From: Skeletonema tropicum | Lineage: Eukaryota > Bacillariophyta > Thalassiosirophyceae > Thalassiosirales > Thalassiosiraceae | Direction of reading: 5' to 3' | DNA length: 10,635 nucleotides | Assembly (NCBI GenBank): GCA_037178625.1 | Contig: JAWZXG010000124.1 | Span: forward strand, 1 to 10,635 | Part shown: positions 1 to 6,945 of the stretch, one piece after another | Layout: each line of letters begins with the position of its first letter | Position numbering within the stretch: position 1 is the first letter of the stretch | Program-made: the position numbers and the translations under genes | The notes under the pieces: model-generated | Databases searched by the model: none | The model's input: only the letters and a program-made list of their open reading frames with translations | Told to the model about the DNA's origin: nothing

Positions 1-456
1 TCTCATTGAAAAGAGAGCAGATTTCACTGCCAAGAATGAAAATGGAGATTTCGCCGCTCCATCTCGCTTGCGGTCTTGGAGAAGTTGATATGGCCAAGCT
101 TCTCATTGAAAAGGGAGCAGATGTCAATGCCAAGAATAATGTCGGGGCTGGATACGCCGATCCATTTTGCTTGCAATCAGGGACATGTTGATGTGGCCGA
201 AAGCTTCTCATTGAAAAGGGAGCAGATGTCAATGCCAAGGATAATGATGGAGATACTCCGCTCCGTTGGGCCATGGCGGGAGGCAAGAAGAAATGGTCAT
301 TTTTATGGTTAAAGAGGAGATGAAAGTGAAAGTGTTAGAGATAGAGACCACCTTCACCTTAGAAGATCTTGATTGAAAGCACAGACGGGACTGATAGGGC
401 CGTGGAAGAAGGGCAAAGCAATCGCGAAAGAAGGAGCAATAGAAATCATAAGGTAA
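1..456 (+). CDS. Ankyrin-repeat protein, 3' part, frameshifted
   Basis: Ankyrin repeats are protein-interaction modules; no specific partner can be inferred. The sequence shows at least three consecutive units with the hallmark LLIEKGADVNAK and G-D-x-P-L-H-x-A-C patterns, and the DNA of the units is nearly identical (starts near 1, 99 and 204). The 5' end lies outside the window. The frame breaks at the T run 49-51 (one extra), the G run 144-147 (one extra), the A run 200-202 (one missing), near 275-285 (one missing) and near 373-375 (one missing). Following the coding-like path, the last unit passes into a non-ankyrin tail (VIFMVKEEMKVKVLEIETTF, then GLIGPWKKGKAIAKEGAIEI) and stops at TAA 454-456. 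If the fifth break is not real, the stop is TGA 374-376. The family is certain; the exact end is not. Confidence 0.85.
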
Positions 457-734
457 GGGTTAGGTTGGAAGTCTTGGAGGGTATTATCTTTTGATAAGAG
501 AATCTTTGTTCCAAGCTTTGTTAGAAATAACAAGATATTATGTATAGCTTCTTCATTCATCTGAACTTTGAAGTCTTTGTTGATAGATCATGCAATTATG
601 TTACATAGAGAGGATAAATCAAAGAAAAAATAGTCTAGTCAGATTCAACTTGCCGTCGGAAATGGTTTATTGCCCCTCTTCACTGCACAGTAGCGTTGAT
701 ATAAGAAAAATATTTCAAAATTGTTGTCAAAGAG
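457..734. other. Intergenic, no gene seen
   Basis: This AT-rich stretch follows the ankyrin gene. I see no ORF with protein-like composition on either strand. The open minus frame at 354-560 is antisense to the ankyrin tail and has no recognisable features. Confidence 0.5.
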
Positions 735-912
735 TAATGTTTCGTACGACGTAATCGGGCGATTGAGCGGTTACCAAGGCATTAATGCCTCCCTATGGAT
801 ATTTAGGCTCGATTGTTGCGTCGTGGTTTCATCGTAAATGTTGGCAACGATGATTACCGAAGGCAATAGTCTACGACATCAGTTGCATCGAACAATTTCC
901 GTTGCGTCGTGG
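735..912 (+). repeat. Dispersed repeat, left arm (inverted partner near 4670-4865)
   Basis: A 16 bp stretch at 787-802 (GCCTCCCTATGGATAT) recurs exactly on the opposite strand at 4778-4793. Alignment extends on both sides: TACGACGT, CGGT..ACCAAG and CTCGATTG are shared in the same order, and weaker similarity may run to about 912. In one frame both copies read T-K-x-x-x-P-P-Y-G-Y, so the repeat may descend from a coding sequence. The 12-mer GTTGCGTCGTGG also occurs twice here (815-826 and 901-912). The copy ends about 20 bp before the long-TIR element. Confidence 0.5.
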
Positions 913-933
913 GCAAGGCTATTTTCATGCGAC

Positions 934-1112
934 AGCTGGCGTTTAAACGCCAGTAGACTCACCGTCGCACTTTTTAAATATTTGACGAACGCTAATAAAA
1001 CTCGCTTAAAGCAAGTAAACAAGCTTGACTTTAGACCTCTGGAAATCATCCATCGGAACCCCTACGGAGAAAAGTAGCGGTAGGAATCTATTCTCCATCC
1101 AAAACGGTAGGG
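934..1112 (+). repeat. Left terminal inverted repeat
   Basis: The outer end holds a perfect 18 bp palindrome, CTGGCGTTTAAACGCCAG, at 936-953, then a 31 bp block shared with the right arm. The inner end holds the perfect 21 bp box at 1092-1112, about 20 bp upstream of the gene A start. The conserved outer and inner boxes with a diverged middle suggest that both are functional sites, for example transposase binding or promoter. Confidence 0.75.
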
Positions 1113-1130
1113 CAATATACCATATCAACC

Positions 1131-1956
1131 ATGAGGGGAGGGCGTAATTCGGGCGGTAGAGGCTCTCGAAGTAAGAGGTCTCGCAATGATCAGGAATTGA
1201 CTGATGGTGAGGCACGTCTTCGTGCTAGGTCGGCTGCAGCGGAGGAAAGAAGTAGTGTACCCCCTCCAAATGAATCTGAACAAGTTGCTGCTCCCAATGA
1301 TGGCTTGGAGTGCGCCTGCTGTAACAAGGCAATCGCAAATACCGATGATCATGTCTTCATTACGCCATGCGAGCATTATTATGATGTTGTCGTCCAATGA
1401 AGATGAAGAGGCAGTTTGCCCGGAGGAGTCAATCTTCCAGCGGAGTCTCCGTCTTCAATCATGGGATGAGAGGCTGGAAGAATACTTTATCACGTACTAC
1501 ATGACAATTATAATGCTGTTGAAAGATCTGAGAAAGGACTTGCGAAGGTAAAGACTGCGATGAAAGATCTGAAGGCAGCAGTGGAATTGGATACGAAACT
1601 TGCAACTACAACAAGCGCACAAGATCTAAAGCCAAGAGAGTGCAAAAAAGTTTTGCTTCTGGTAGAGATAGATCGCATGACCAAGCGAGATAAATTGAGG
1701 ACGAAAAAGAAAGTGAAGATTCCAGTGCACAAGATGGACTTGAACACAAAGAAAGATACTATTATTGAGTTCCTCATTAAATGGCGTCAAAAGAGTTCAA
1801 AGCTTATCCAAGCTAGCACAAGAGCTGAAGGATGGACTTTTGACGAGGCAGAGTGAATCTATTTGTGTGACACATGCATCCAAAAAGAAGCTTATGGAGT
1901 CGGAGTTCTTCTCTCTAGGCAAGCATCTACGCGAAAAGGGAGACACATACTCATGA
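1131..1956 (+). CDS. Element gene A: basic RG-rich start, Cys/His motif, charged helical part; frameshifted
   Basis: I do not recognise this gene. The start is the ATG directly inside the left repeat. Residues 1-25 are rich in R, G and S (MRGGRNSGGRGSRSKRSRND). Around residues 60-83 the pattern C-A-C-C-N...T-P-C-E-H resembles the first half of a RING-like zinc site (CxxC then CxH), but the second half is not readable. The frame of this start stops at 1398-1400. The coding-like path then moves between frames: an acidic stretch (about 1390-1490), a charged, probably helical segment from about 1480 (KGLAKVKTAMKDLKAAVELD), and a last part ending at TGA 1954-1956 (LSKLAQELKDGLLTRQSESI). The intermediate joins are ambiguous, so real decay cannot be separated from sequencing error. 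Its stop is 29 bp from that of gene B. Confidence 0.4.
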
Positions 1957-1985
1957 TAGCAATCTATATAATAGTTAATTAGTTC

Positions 1986-3235
1986 CTAGGACGTAAAGGC
2001 CGAGTCTGAGTTGCAGCAGCTGAACCAAGCTTGGTAAGAACTTTCGGTACTCTCACCCTCTAGACTTCTTCTCCGCCGCATATTACTCGTCAGTCTCTTT
2101 AACGCTGCTTTTGTACTGGGTCGAACTGGCTCCTGATGCTGCTCAAAGAGACTACGAAGACTTTCAACGGCACCTGCATGGAACATCATACGGTGTAAAT
2201 CATCCCACTCACTCTTTAATCCAATAATCCCAACTTTAATGTCGGGCGAAGGCGCATCATTAGCATTCATAGTATTATTCTTGTTTTGTCCACAAAGTCT
2301 ACCGATTCGTTGGTACGCCAACAGTGTTTAGACTGATAAACAACTTGTGAATTCTTTGCATCCGCACCAGCCTCAGCAACAGCTGAACGCCGATTCTTCT
2401 AACTTCCAGGCTGTCTTGTCCATCAATTGGCGAACAATAGCAGGCTTAGTATCCACTTTGCGCCGTTTGTTCTTGTTAGATGATAGGGCCTTGGCAGACG
2501 CCGAAGCATCACTATGGTTACATCTTCTTGTAAACGACTCATTCTCTCCTTGGCCGCATTCTCCCTCCTAACGGTATGACGGTCGTCACGAGCCCTCTTC
2601 AATTTAGCAGACTCATCTTCCTGTGCCTGCGTCTTTTCCTTGGGCGCTCGCTTCTTCTTCTTCTTTGGAGGAGGGACAACTTCCGTCGATATCTGTTGCT
2701 GCGCCTTCTCCGTACTAGTTCGCTTTCTCTTTCCTCTGCTCCTCCCATGTCAATCTCTGCAAGAGCCCTCACTGCAGCTTGTTCCTCGCGCTGCTAAGAT
2801 TCCAAAATACGGTTAATTGTGGACAATTGCTGCCGGTCTGTGAGCAGGCGCCATTGTCGGACTGCTCTCGCCTTCCTGTAGGAGTTCTCCTCAAAGAAAG
2901 CACCTCGGTAGGGATATCATGCGTCCCTTTCCTTCATGGCGAGGGAATACCTCATTGATTGAATCGTTAGAACTAAAGTCACAACGTGCATTCGTATCAG
3001 CCAGACTTTCGTTGCCCGTGATGCGGCTGACTCGCGATGCACTCGCATCATTCGCAGCTTGTTGCTTCGCCGACGGCTTCAACACTCGACCAGTTCGGGA
3101 CGTCTTCTTTGGAGCCTCAGTGCTCGATGAGTTGACCACCTCCAACTCTGCAATAGGGGTGGTTTCCCTACCGTTTTGGATGGAGAGTTCGTTACAATCC
3201 TTGGATTGATCGGTCGGTTGAGTTTTGGCTGACAT
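1986..3235 (-). CDS. Element gene B: basic, lysine-rich, probably nuclear protein; frameshifted
   Basis: I do not recognise this gene. It starts in the right terminal repeat (MSAKTQPTDQSKDCNELSIQ) and ends at TAG 1986-1988, about 410 codons. The first ~105 residues are an open Ser/Thr/Asn-rich region with a short basic GRVLKP motif. After a frame change near 2910 come charged, probably helical parts (RKARAVRQWRLLTDRQQLST), strongly basic stretches that look like nuclear localisation signals (PPPKKKKKRAPKEK near 2650 and NKNKRRKVD near 2470), and, after further frame changes, a C-terminal segment with EWDDLHRMMFHAGAVESLRS (within 1986-2321). No catalytic motif is visible. A DNA-binding accessory protein of the element is one possibility, by inference only. 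Several frameshifts make the exact protein uncertain. Confidence 0.5.
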
Positions 3236-3345
3236 CGGAGGTCGGAATGATTGAGATGTTTACTAGCGTTATGCGAATTTATCTAGTGCTCGGCAAATCT
3301 TTAAAAAGTGCGACGGTGAGTCTACTGGCGTTTAAAACGCCAGCT
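3166..3345 (-). repeat. Right terminal inverted repeat
   Basis: This arm is the reverse complement of 934-1112. Its palindrome (3326-3344) carries one extra A compared with the left arm, which may be a run-length error. It is followed outside by ten C residues (3346-3355). The inner box at 3166-3186 lies inside the predicted gene B reading frame, whereas in the left arm it lies upstream of gene A; the gene B start is therefore uncertain. Confidence 0.75.
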
Positions 3346-3640
3346 CCCCCCCCCCGAATTTTCTCCTAGGATACGTCAAACTAAAGGGTGTTTTTTCGAA
3401 GGATATCTGAGAACTGGCTTCTCCGCACAATGAATTAAAAGTTCCGCTTGGTACAGTGTCGATTTTGTACTACTAGGCAGTCCTAGAATGTCATCATGTT
3501 GGATATGTTTTTACTTGAGTTTTTTGAATGCTGGTGGAGAAAGCTCTCATCCACCTACAATACAGGTCTCGGTTCTCGGTTATCTCTACCCAGCGATTAA
3601 TTAATCTCGACTAAATTAGAAAAATATTGAGACACCTACC
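3346..3640. other. Spacer with C10 tract, no gene seen
   Basis: The stretch opens with ten C residues (3346-3355) directly at the end of the right terminal repeat and is otherwise AT-rich. I see no credible coding region or RNA gene. Confidence 0.5.
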
Positions 3641-3706
3641 TGACTTCGAAAAGTTCCGTCACCCCTGGAGGGGCTGACATTAGAAGAATCTCAGACCCCA
3701 TGTTGA

Positions 3707-4000
3707 CGAGGTCACGAGGGGTCCGGAGCCCCAAGGATAAAAAATTACAAGAACAGAAAATTTCTAAAAGAGCCCATAAAGAGCCAAATTGTCTCATCAA
3801 CAGAAAACGCTCAGTTATCAGAAATGCTCTCATTTATCAGAAAATGCTTCTCATTTACCAGAAAATTGATATGGTAGTCCCCGTTAGTGTCGCCAGTGAC
3901 TGGAAAAGTTGGCAATAAAAGAAGGGTGAAAACGAGGTCACGAGGGTCCAGGGGTGCAACTTGACTTTTTCGGAAGAGGGGTAAATCGAGGTCACGAGGG
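3707..4000 (+). repeat. Three direct copies of a 14-mer
   Basis: CGAGGTCACGAGGG occurs exactly at 3707-3720, 3933-3946 and 3987-4000. The last two are 54 bp apart. The MITE target site starts at the last base of the third copy. Confidence 0.85.
3793..3868 (+). repeat. Degenerate tandem repeat, four copies of 17-22 bp
   Basis: Units at 3793-3809, 3810-3826, 3827-3846 and 3847-3868 share the form CTCATTTATCAGAAAATG with changes and a growing 5' CT stretch. Copies are adjacent with no unique spacers, so this is a minisatellite-like array. Confidence 0.7.
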
Positions 4001-4007
4001 TCTTGAT
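4000..4007 (+). repeat. Target-site duplication, left copy
   Basis: GTCTTGAT abuts the left end of the hAT-type MITE. It begins with the last G of the third 14-mer copy. Confidence 0.85.
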
Positions 4008-4391
4008 CAGGGCTGTATACCACTCCGTACCCACCGAAAAAATACCTAGGTATCAGGTATTTTTGGGTATTGGGTGTAACTATTGCGCACGTACGTGCTC
4101 GATTTCTGTATGGGTACTTACCTGATACGTACGTACCTAAGGGTAACTACCTTCTGGGTACTCCTAATCAGGTACAAAAGAGCTCGAAATACCCGTAAAA
4201 TAGCGAAATTTAACACTGAAGTGGCCGAAATTCTTCAGAAAAGTACCCATTCAAGGACCTAAACCGCACCTAACTGGGTCACCTAGGTAATGGGTACGTA
4301 ACCAGGTTATACGTACCCAGTCGAAAATACGAATGGGTATTACCCAATACGTAGGTACCTACGTTTTTTTCGGAGTAGGTGTACAGCCCTG
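4008..4391. mobile_element. hAT-type non-autonomous transposon (MITE), 384 bp
   Basis: The ends are CAGGGCTGTA and its exact reverse complement TACAGCCCTG; similarity continues imperfectly inward (ACC, ACTCCG, then an A run). It is flanked by a perfect 8 bp direct repeat, GTCTTGAT, at 4000-4007 and 4392-4399. CAGGG-type ends with 8 bp target duplications are the established signature of the hAT superfamily. The interior has no ORF of note and is full of GGGTA/TACCC and GTACGTA motifs in both orientations, as expected of subterminal transposase-binding repeats. It must be mobilised in trans by a transposase not in this window. The intact ends and duplication suggest a fairly recent insertion. 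Confidence 0.88.
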
Positions 4392-4399
4392 GTCTTGAT
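4392..4399 (+). repeat. Target-site duplication, right copy
   Basis: GTCTTGAT abuts the right end of the MITE and is identical to 4000-4007. It is followed by a small hairpin, GGAGGA-AAAA-TCCTCC, at 4401-4416. Confidence 0.85.
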
Positions 4400-4478
4400 A
4401 GGAGGAAAAATCCTCCAAGGTGGGGTAGAAAATTTTTTTTATGTCAGCCCCTCCCACCCCTCGCAAAAATCACACACA

Positions 4479-4655
4479 ATGGCACAAACTTCAAAAAAAT
4501 CCTCAACCATAGACACTATACAGCGGAGAACATCTCCTACCACTACACCAGTACACGGCAAACCCTCCGCGTTTTTTTACAGTAGCTTCATCATATACCA
4601 CCCGACCCCTGCGCAGAAAACGCAGAGCATTGGCTACGATTCATTCGTTCAATAA
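4479..4655 (+). CDS. Small ORF, 58 aa, doubtful
   Basis: An ATG in an A-rich context (CACACACAATGG) opens a 58-codon frame (MAQTSKKSSTIDTIQRRTSP...) ending at TAA 4653-4655. It is Ser/Thr-rich and shows no domain, signal peptide or membrane segment. It begins within about 25 bp of the repeat block and overlaps the end of a weak minus-strand frame by a few bases. It may be chance. Confidence 0.2.
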   Translation: MAQTSKKSSTIDTIQRRTSPTTTPVHGKPSAFFYSSFIIYHPTPAQKTQSIGYDSFVQ

Positions 4656-4954
4656 AAAGTTTCGTGCGCGAAGTTTCCTAATGAAACATTGCCGTTTATG
4701 TCGGAGGGAGAGTCATGCCGGTGCATAACCCATGGAGACATAAAGCATGAGCCTTACAGCCCACCAATCGAGTGTATATATCCATAGGGAGGCGTGGGTG
4801 TCTTGGTGTACCGATGTTCGGCCGGTAATGACATCCTCAACGTCGTAACTCGGTGTCCGTCGATGGAGATCAATGGTTCATTTTTATCTTTGAACCTACT
4901 GCAATAAGGAGTGACAAAATCACCAATGAAGGCAACCAACACTCTCCACCGACT
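4649..4954 (-). pseudogene. Possible remnant coding sequence with one in-frame stop
   Basis: One minus frame is open from after the TAG at 4955-4957 to TGA 4649-4651 except for a TAA at 4754-4756. Both sides have protein-like composition (ISIDGHRVTTLRMSLPAEHR before it, INGNVSLGNFAHETFY after it). There is no ATG at its start. It contains the P-P-Y-G-Y stretch shared with the inverted copy at 735-912. I do not recognise a family. It may be a fragment of a dispersed mobile element gene. Confidence 0.3.
4670..4865 (-). repeat. Dispersed repeat, right arm (inverted partner 735-912)
   Basis: The core match is the exact 16 bp at 4778-4793 against 787-802, with aligned flanks on both sides. Outer limits are approximate because similarity fades. 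It covers most of the remnant minus frame. Confidence 0.5.
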
Positions 4955-4994
4955 CTAATATGGTGATAGACAGTTAATTGACTCTTGGAGTGGA

Positions 4995-5177
4995 ATGGAA
5001 GCTCATTATGACATCACTTTGGATGATACAAAAAATGTACATGTTTTTCGTCTCTGTCAAACGCAACAATTAACCGAAAGTTCATGGAGACGGGAGGCAT
5101 ATCGATCAAACAAACAACAGCTTATAATTATTATGATAGTATACATCCTTGGGAGCGATAATAACAATGAGCTCTGA
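4995..5177 (+). CDS. Small ORF, 60 aa, doubtful
   Basis: An ATG opens a 60-codon frame (MEAHYDITLDDTKNVHVFRL...) ending at TGA. The first 40 residues look protein-like, the last part is an AT-rich run of I, V and N. No domain, intron or repeat supports it. Confidence 0.15.
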   Translation: MEAHYDITLDDTKNVHVFRLCQTQQLTESSWRREAYRSNKQQLIIIMIVYILGSDNNNEL

Positions 5178-5560
5178 GGAAATACTTGTTTGTTCAGTAA
5201 AACTCATTGCATATTATTTTGCATACATCAAAACCAACATACATAACACTGTCTCCCATGTGTTATAATCACTATGAAGCATCATCCACTTGTCGAAGTA
5301 TTTGAATATGCGCATACGATCAATTGGTATAAATTACCACTCATTTGATGTTATCGGTCCTTCACGATGTTGATTTCAGCATTGCGTTTAAGGAGCAAAT
5401 AATAGATTCTGTCTAACTTGTGAAATGATGTCTGAAACCTTCAACAATGATTCGCGGTTGATTTTCAAAGGTCCACAACACTAAAGCAGTATGCATGTAT
5501 TGTCATTTTTCAAGTATTGACTTTCATCGATGAGTATGGAGGACGTTTGTTGGGATTTAA
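5178..5560. other. Intergenic, AT-rich, no gene seen
   Basis: No credible coding frame, RNA gene or repeat was seen here. Confidence 0.5.
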
Positions 5561-5564
5561 ATCT

Positions 5565-6017
5565 TCAGCAGTTGCTGCAACGTTGGGTTTGGAGCGTCGG
5601 GTTCGCATCTGCAATTTCTTCATCGGCGGCCGCAGCCTCCGCCCTCTCGGCCGTGCGGCAACTGTATTCGTATCACAACCGGCGTCTAGAATACGTCGCT
5701 GCAAAGTTGTTTCCTGCATTCAATAATGATGAGGCGTAATATTGTTTGATAGAGAGTCGGTCGACATGATGTTTGCGATATGGTAGAGAGTGAGTGAGAG
5801 AATTACCATAGCTTTTGTGCTGCTTTTGTGTCAACTTTTTCGCTGGCAAAATCCGGAAGCTTGGAACCACTAATCCATGATTGTCAAGAACTTCGGACTT
5901 TTCTTCGGCAACAAAGCTAAAAATAATGGCCACTGTGGGGCCGAAAAAAGTGGCCTTAACTACATATTTATCATCCACCGCACTGCAACATGAATCTGAT
6001 ATCTTTCGCCGTCGCAT
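5565..6017 (-). pseudogene. Possible minus-strand ORF overlapping the start of the Cys-rich gene
   Basis: A 114-codon frame (5673-6017) has a protein-like middle (VAIIFSFVAEEKSEVLDNHG) and remains coding-like for 35 codons beyond its TGA (5673-5675), ending in an Ala/Glu-rich tail (AERAEAAAADEEIADANP) at TGA 5565-5567. A GT...AG pair at 5806 and 5714 would cut out 93 nt without changing frame, but it is not needed. The start lies 28 bp inside the first exon of the plus-strand gene, so both cannot easily be right with this start. Other frames are also open across the GC-rich 5560-5720 part. Treat as uncertain. Confidence 0.22.
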
Positions 6018-6726
6018 TAGTATTCGCTTGCGTCGCTAACGCTGCTCTTCCTCCAGGATACGAGGATGAGGTAAGAAGAAGTCTTGCATGAGACTCATGC
6101 TTGTTCGTATATCTTTGAATGTGTGTATCTTTTCGTTGCTCATTTTTCATCACACTTATCTCAACGTATCAACATCGGCTGCATCTTTCAGCACTATTGC
6201 CCACCTGGAAACTGCGAAATATAATACAAAACCCATATGGCATAGTCGGGGCGGTTTCAACCTTTAACAAATGCTACGACCCCGCAACTAATGTAATTGA
6301 GCCAAGGTGTTTGGACTGGAACTGAAACTGATGTAACTGTCCCAGGGGGATGGATCCAGCCACAAATATGCACAGCAGCGCAATACTCTCAATGCGAGGT
6401 CGATACGCAGTGCAATCTTTTAATATCTCCTGGATGCAGTTGCTATGTTAGTTCATCTATCCATCCGTATCAGGCATGTGAAAGCAAAGACTGCGACTTG
6501 AGTGGTTGTACTGGAAATGAATGTGGAGGATATGTCGGAGTGTGGGCCAGCCTGGATTCAATAGGAACAGGAAACACGTGTATGATTGAGGAAACAAATG
6601 ATATTGGCAACACTACTGCCCCCGTTCCAACACCCAGCTCCAAGTAGTGCAGCATTGGTGTCTGTATCTGTAACAATCTTGATTTACATCATTACCATCA
6701 TCTCAGCAATCAACTGCATCGCTTGA
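5990..6726 (+). CDS. Secreted Cys-rich protein with probable GPI anchor, one intron
   Basis: Exon 1 (5990-6070) encodes a clear signal peptide, MNLISFAVALVFACVANA, cut before ALPPGYEDE. A GT-AG intron follows (6071-6191), and exon 2 continues in phase 0 with HYCPPGNCE. The mature part has about 13 cysteines (for example CEVDTQC, SPGCSCY, ESKDCDLSGCTGNEC), suggesting a disulfide-rich extracellular domain that I do not recognise. The frame needs three one-base corrections: near 6217-6225 (missing), 6304-6307 (extra) and the C run 6633-6635 (extra). The uncorrected frame stops at 6645-6647. With the last correction, a Thr/Pro/Ser linker is followed by small residues and a hydrophobic tail (SSAALVSVSVTILIYIITII) ending at TGA 6724-6726, the usual form of a GPI-attachment signal. 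A membrane-spanning tail is the alternative. Its likely site is the cell surface. Confidence 0.72.
6071..6191 (+). other. Spliceosomal intron, 121 nt
   Basis: The donor is GAG|GTAAGA and the acceptor TTTCAG|CAC after a T-rich stretch. It separates the signal-peptide exon from the Cys-rich exon and contains in-frame stops, so removal is required. Confidence 0.8.
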
Positions 6727-6945
6727 TCTTGGATTGACTAACAATCTAATGATTTCTACTGTTGAGAATGAAGAGATCGATACTCTTGACAGCACCACAA
6801 TCAACAATCAACTACATACAACATCTCTTTGTTGCATCAGAATTGAGAGTAGAGGGGATCAATACACTGCTACTAGACTTAATTTCTATACAATAAGTTT
6901 TCATGCATAATCAGACTTCAGCTACAATCCTATGATACGTCAGTT
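6727..6945. other. Spacer between convergent genes
   Basis: This 219 bp AT-rich stretch lies between the stops of two convergent genes and must hold both 3' untranslated regions. No further gene was seen. Confidence 0.5.

Larger units (their letters stand above)
934..3345. mobile_element. Two-gene element with ~180 bp terminal inverted repeats
   Basis: The two ends are inverted copies of each other: 934-1112 pairs with 3166-3345. The outer 51 bp match at all but one base plus one extra base, the middle has diverged, and the inner 21 bp (1092-1112 and 3166-3186) match perfectly at the same distance (158 and 159 bp) from the ends. Between them lie two convergent genes whose stops are 29 bp apart, which nearly fills the element. 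This architecture is typical of a DNA transposon or a derivative of one. No transposase motif was recognised, so the superfamily is unknown. A clear target-site duplication was not found; ATTTTC occurs outside both ends (921-926 and 3358-3363) but is not adjacent to the repeats. Ends are set by the limits of similarity. Confidence 0.7.
3641..4480. repeat. Repeat-rich block with inverted arms, interrupted by a MITE
   Basis: GGAGGGGCTGACAT at 3667-3680 recurs as its exact reverse complement at 4441-4454, and weaker similarity extends ~20 bp inward (both arms carry an ACCCCA-like stretch). CACCCCTGGA (3660-3669) also has an exact reverse complement at 3947-3956, so several copies of one motif are present in both orientations. 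The block carries the 14-mer array, the 17-22 bp array and the hAT element. Minus-strand ORFs here repeat the peptide P-R-D-L only because they translate the 14-mer, so I do not call a gene. Confidence 0.55.

Noticed and set aside
838..1077. Plus-strand ORF of 79 codons
   Set aside because: It runs through the terminal repeat and its palindrome and has no protein-like feature.
1131..1400. Gene A called a RING finger ubiquitin ligase
   Set aside because: Only the first half of a RING-like pattern is visible and the following frame is uncertain, so a function is not justified.
921..3363. ATTTTC as the target duplication of the long-TIR element
   Set aside because: The 6-mer lies 7 and 12 bp away from the ends of the inverted repeats and is AT-rich, so chance is likely.
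3793..3868. CRISPR-like array
   Set aside because: Units are adjacent, degenerate and without spacers, and the genome is eukaryotic.
3636..4023. Minus-strand protein with repeated P-R-D-L peptides
   Set aside because: The peptides are translations of the 14-mer repeat in a non-coding block, and one of the frames runs into the MITE.
5510..5739. Three overlapping ORFs on both strands
   Set aside because: Openness in several frames at once reflects the locally GC-rich sequence; none has support on its own.
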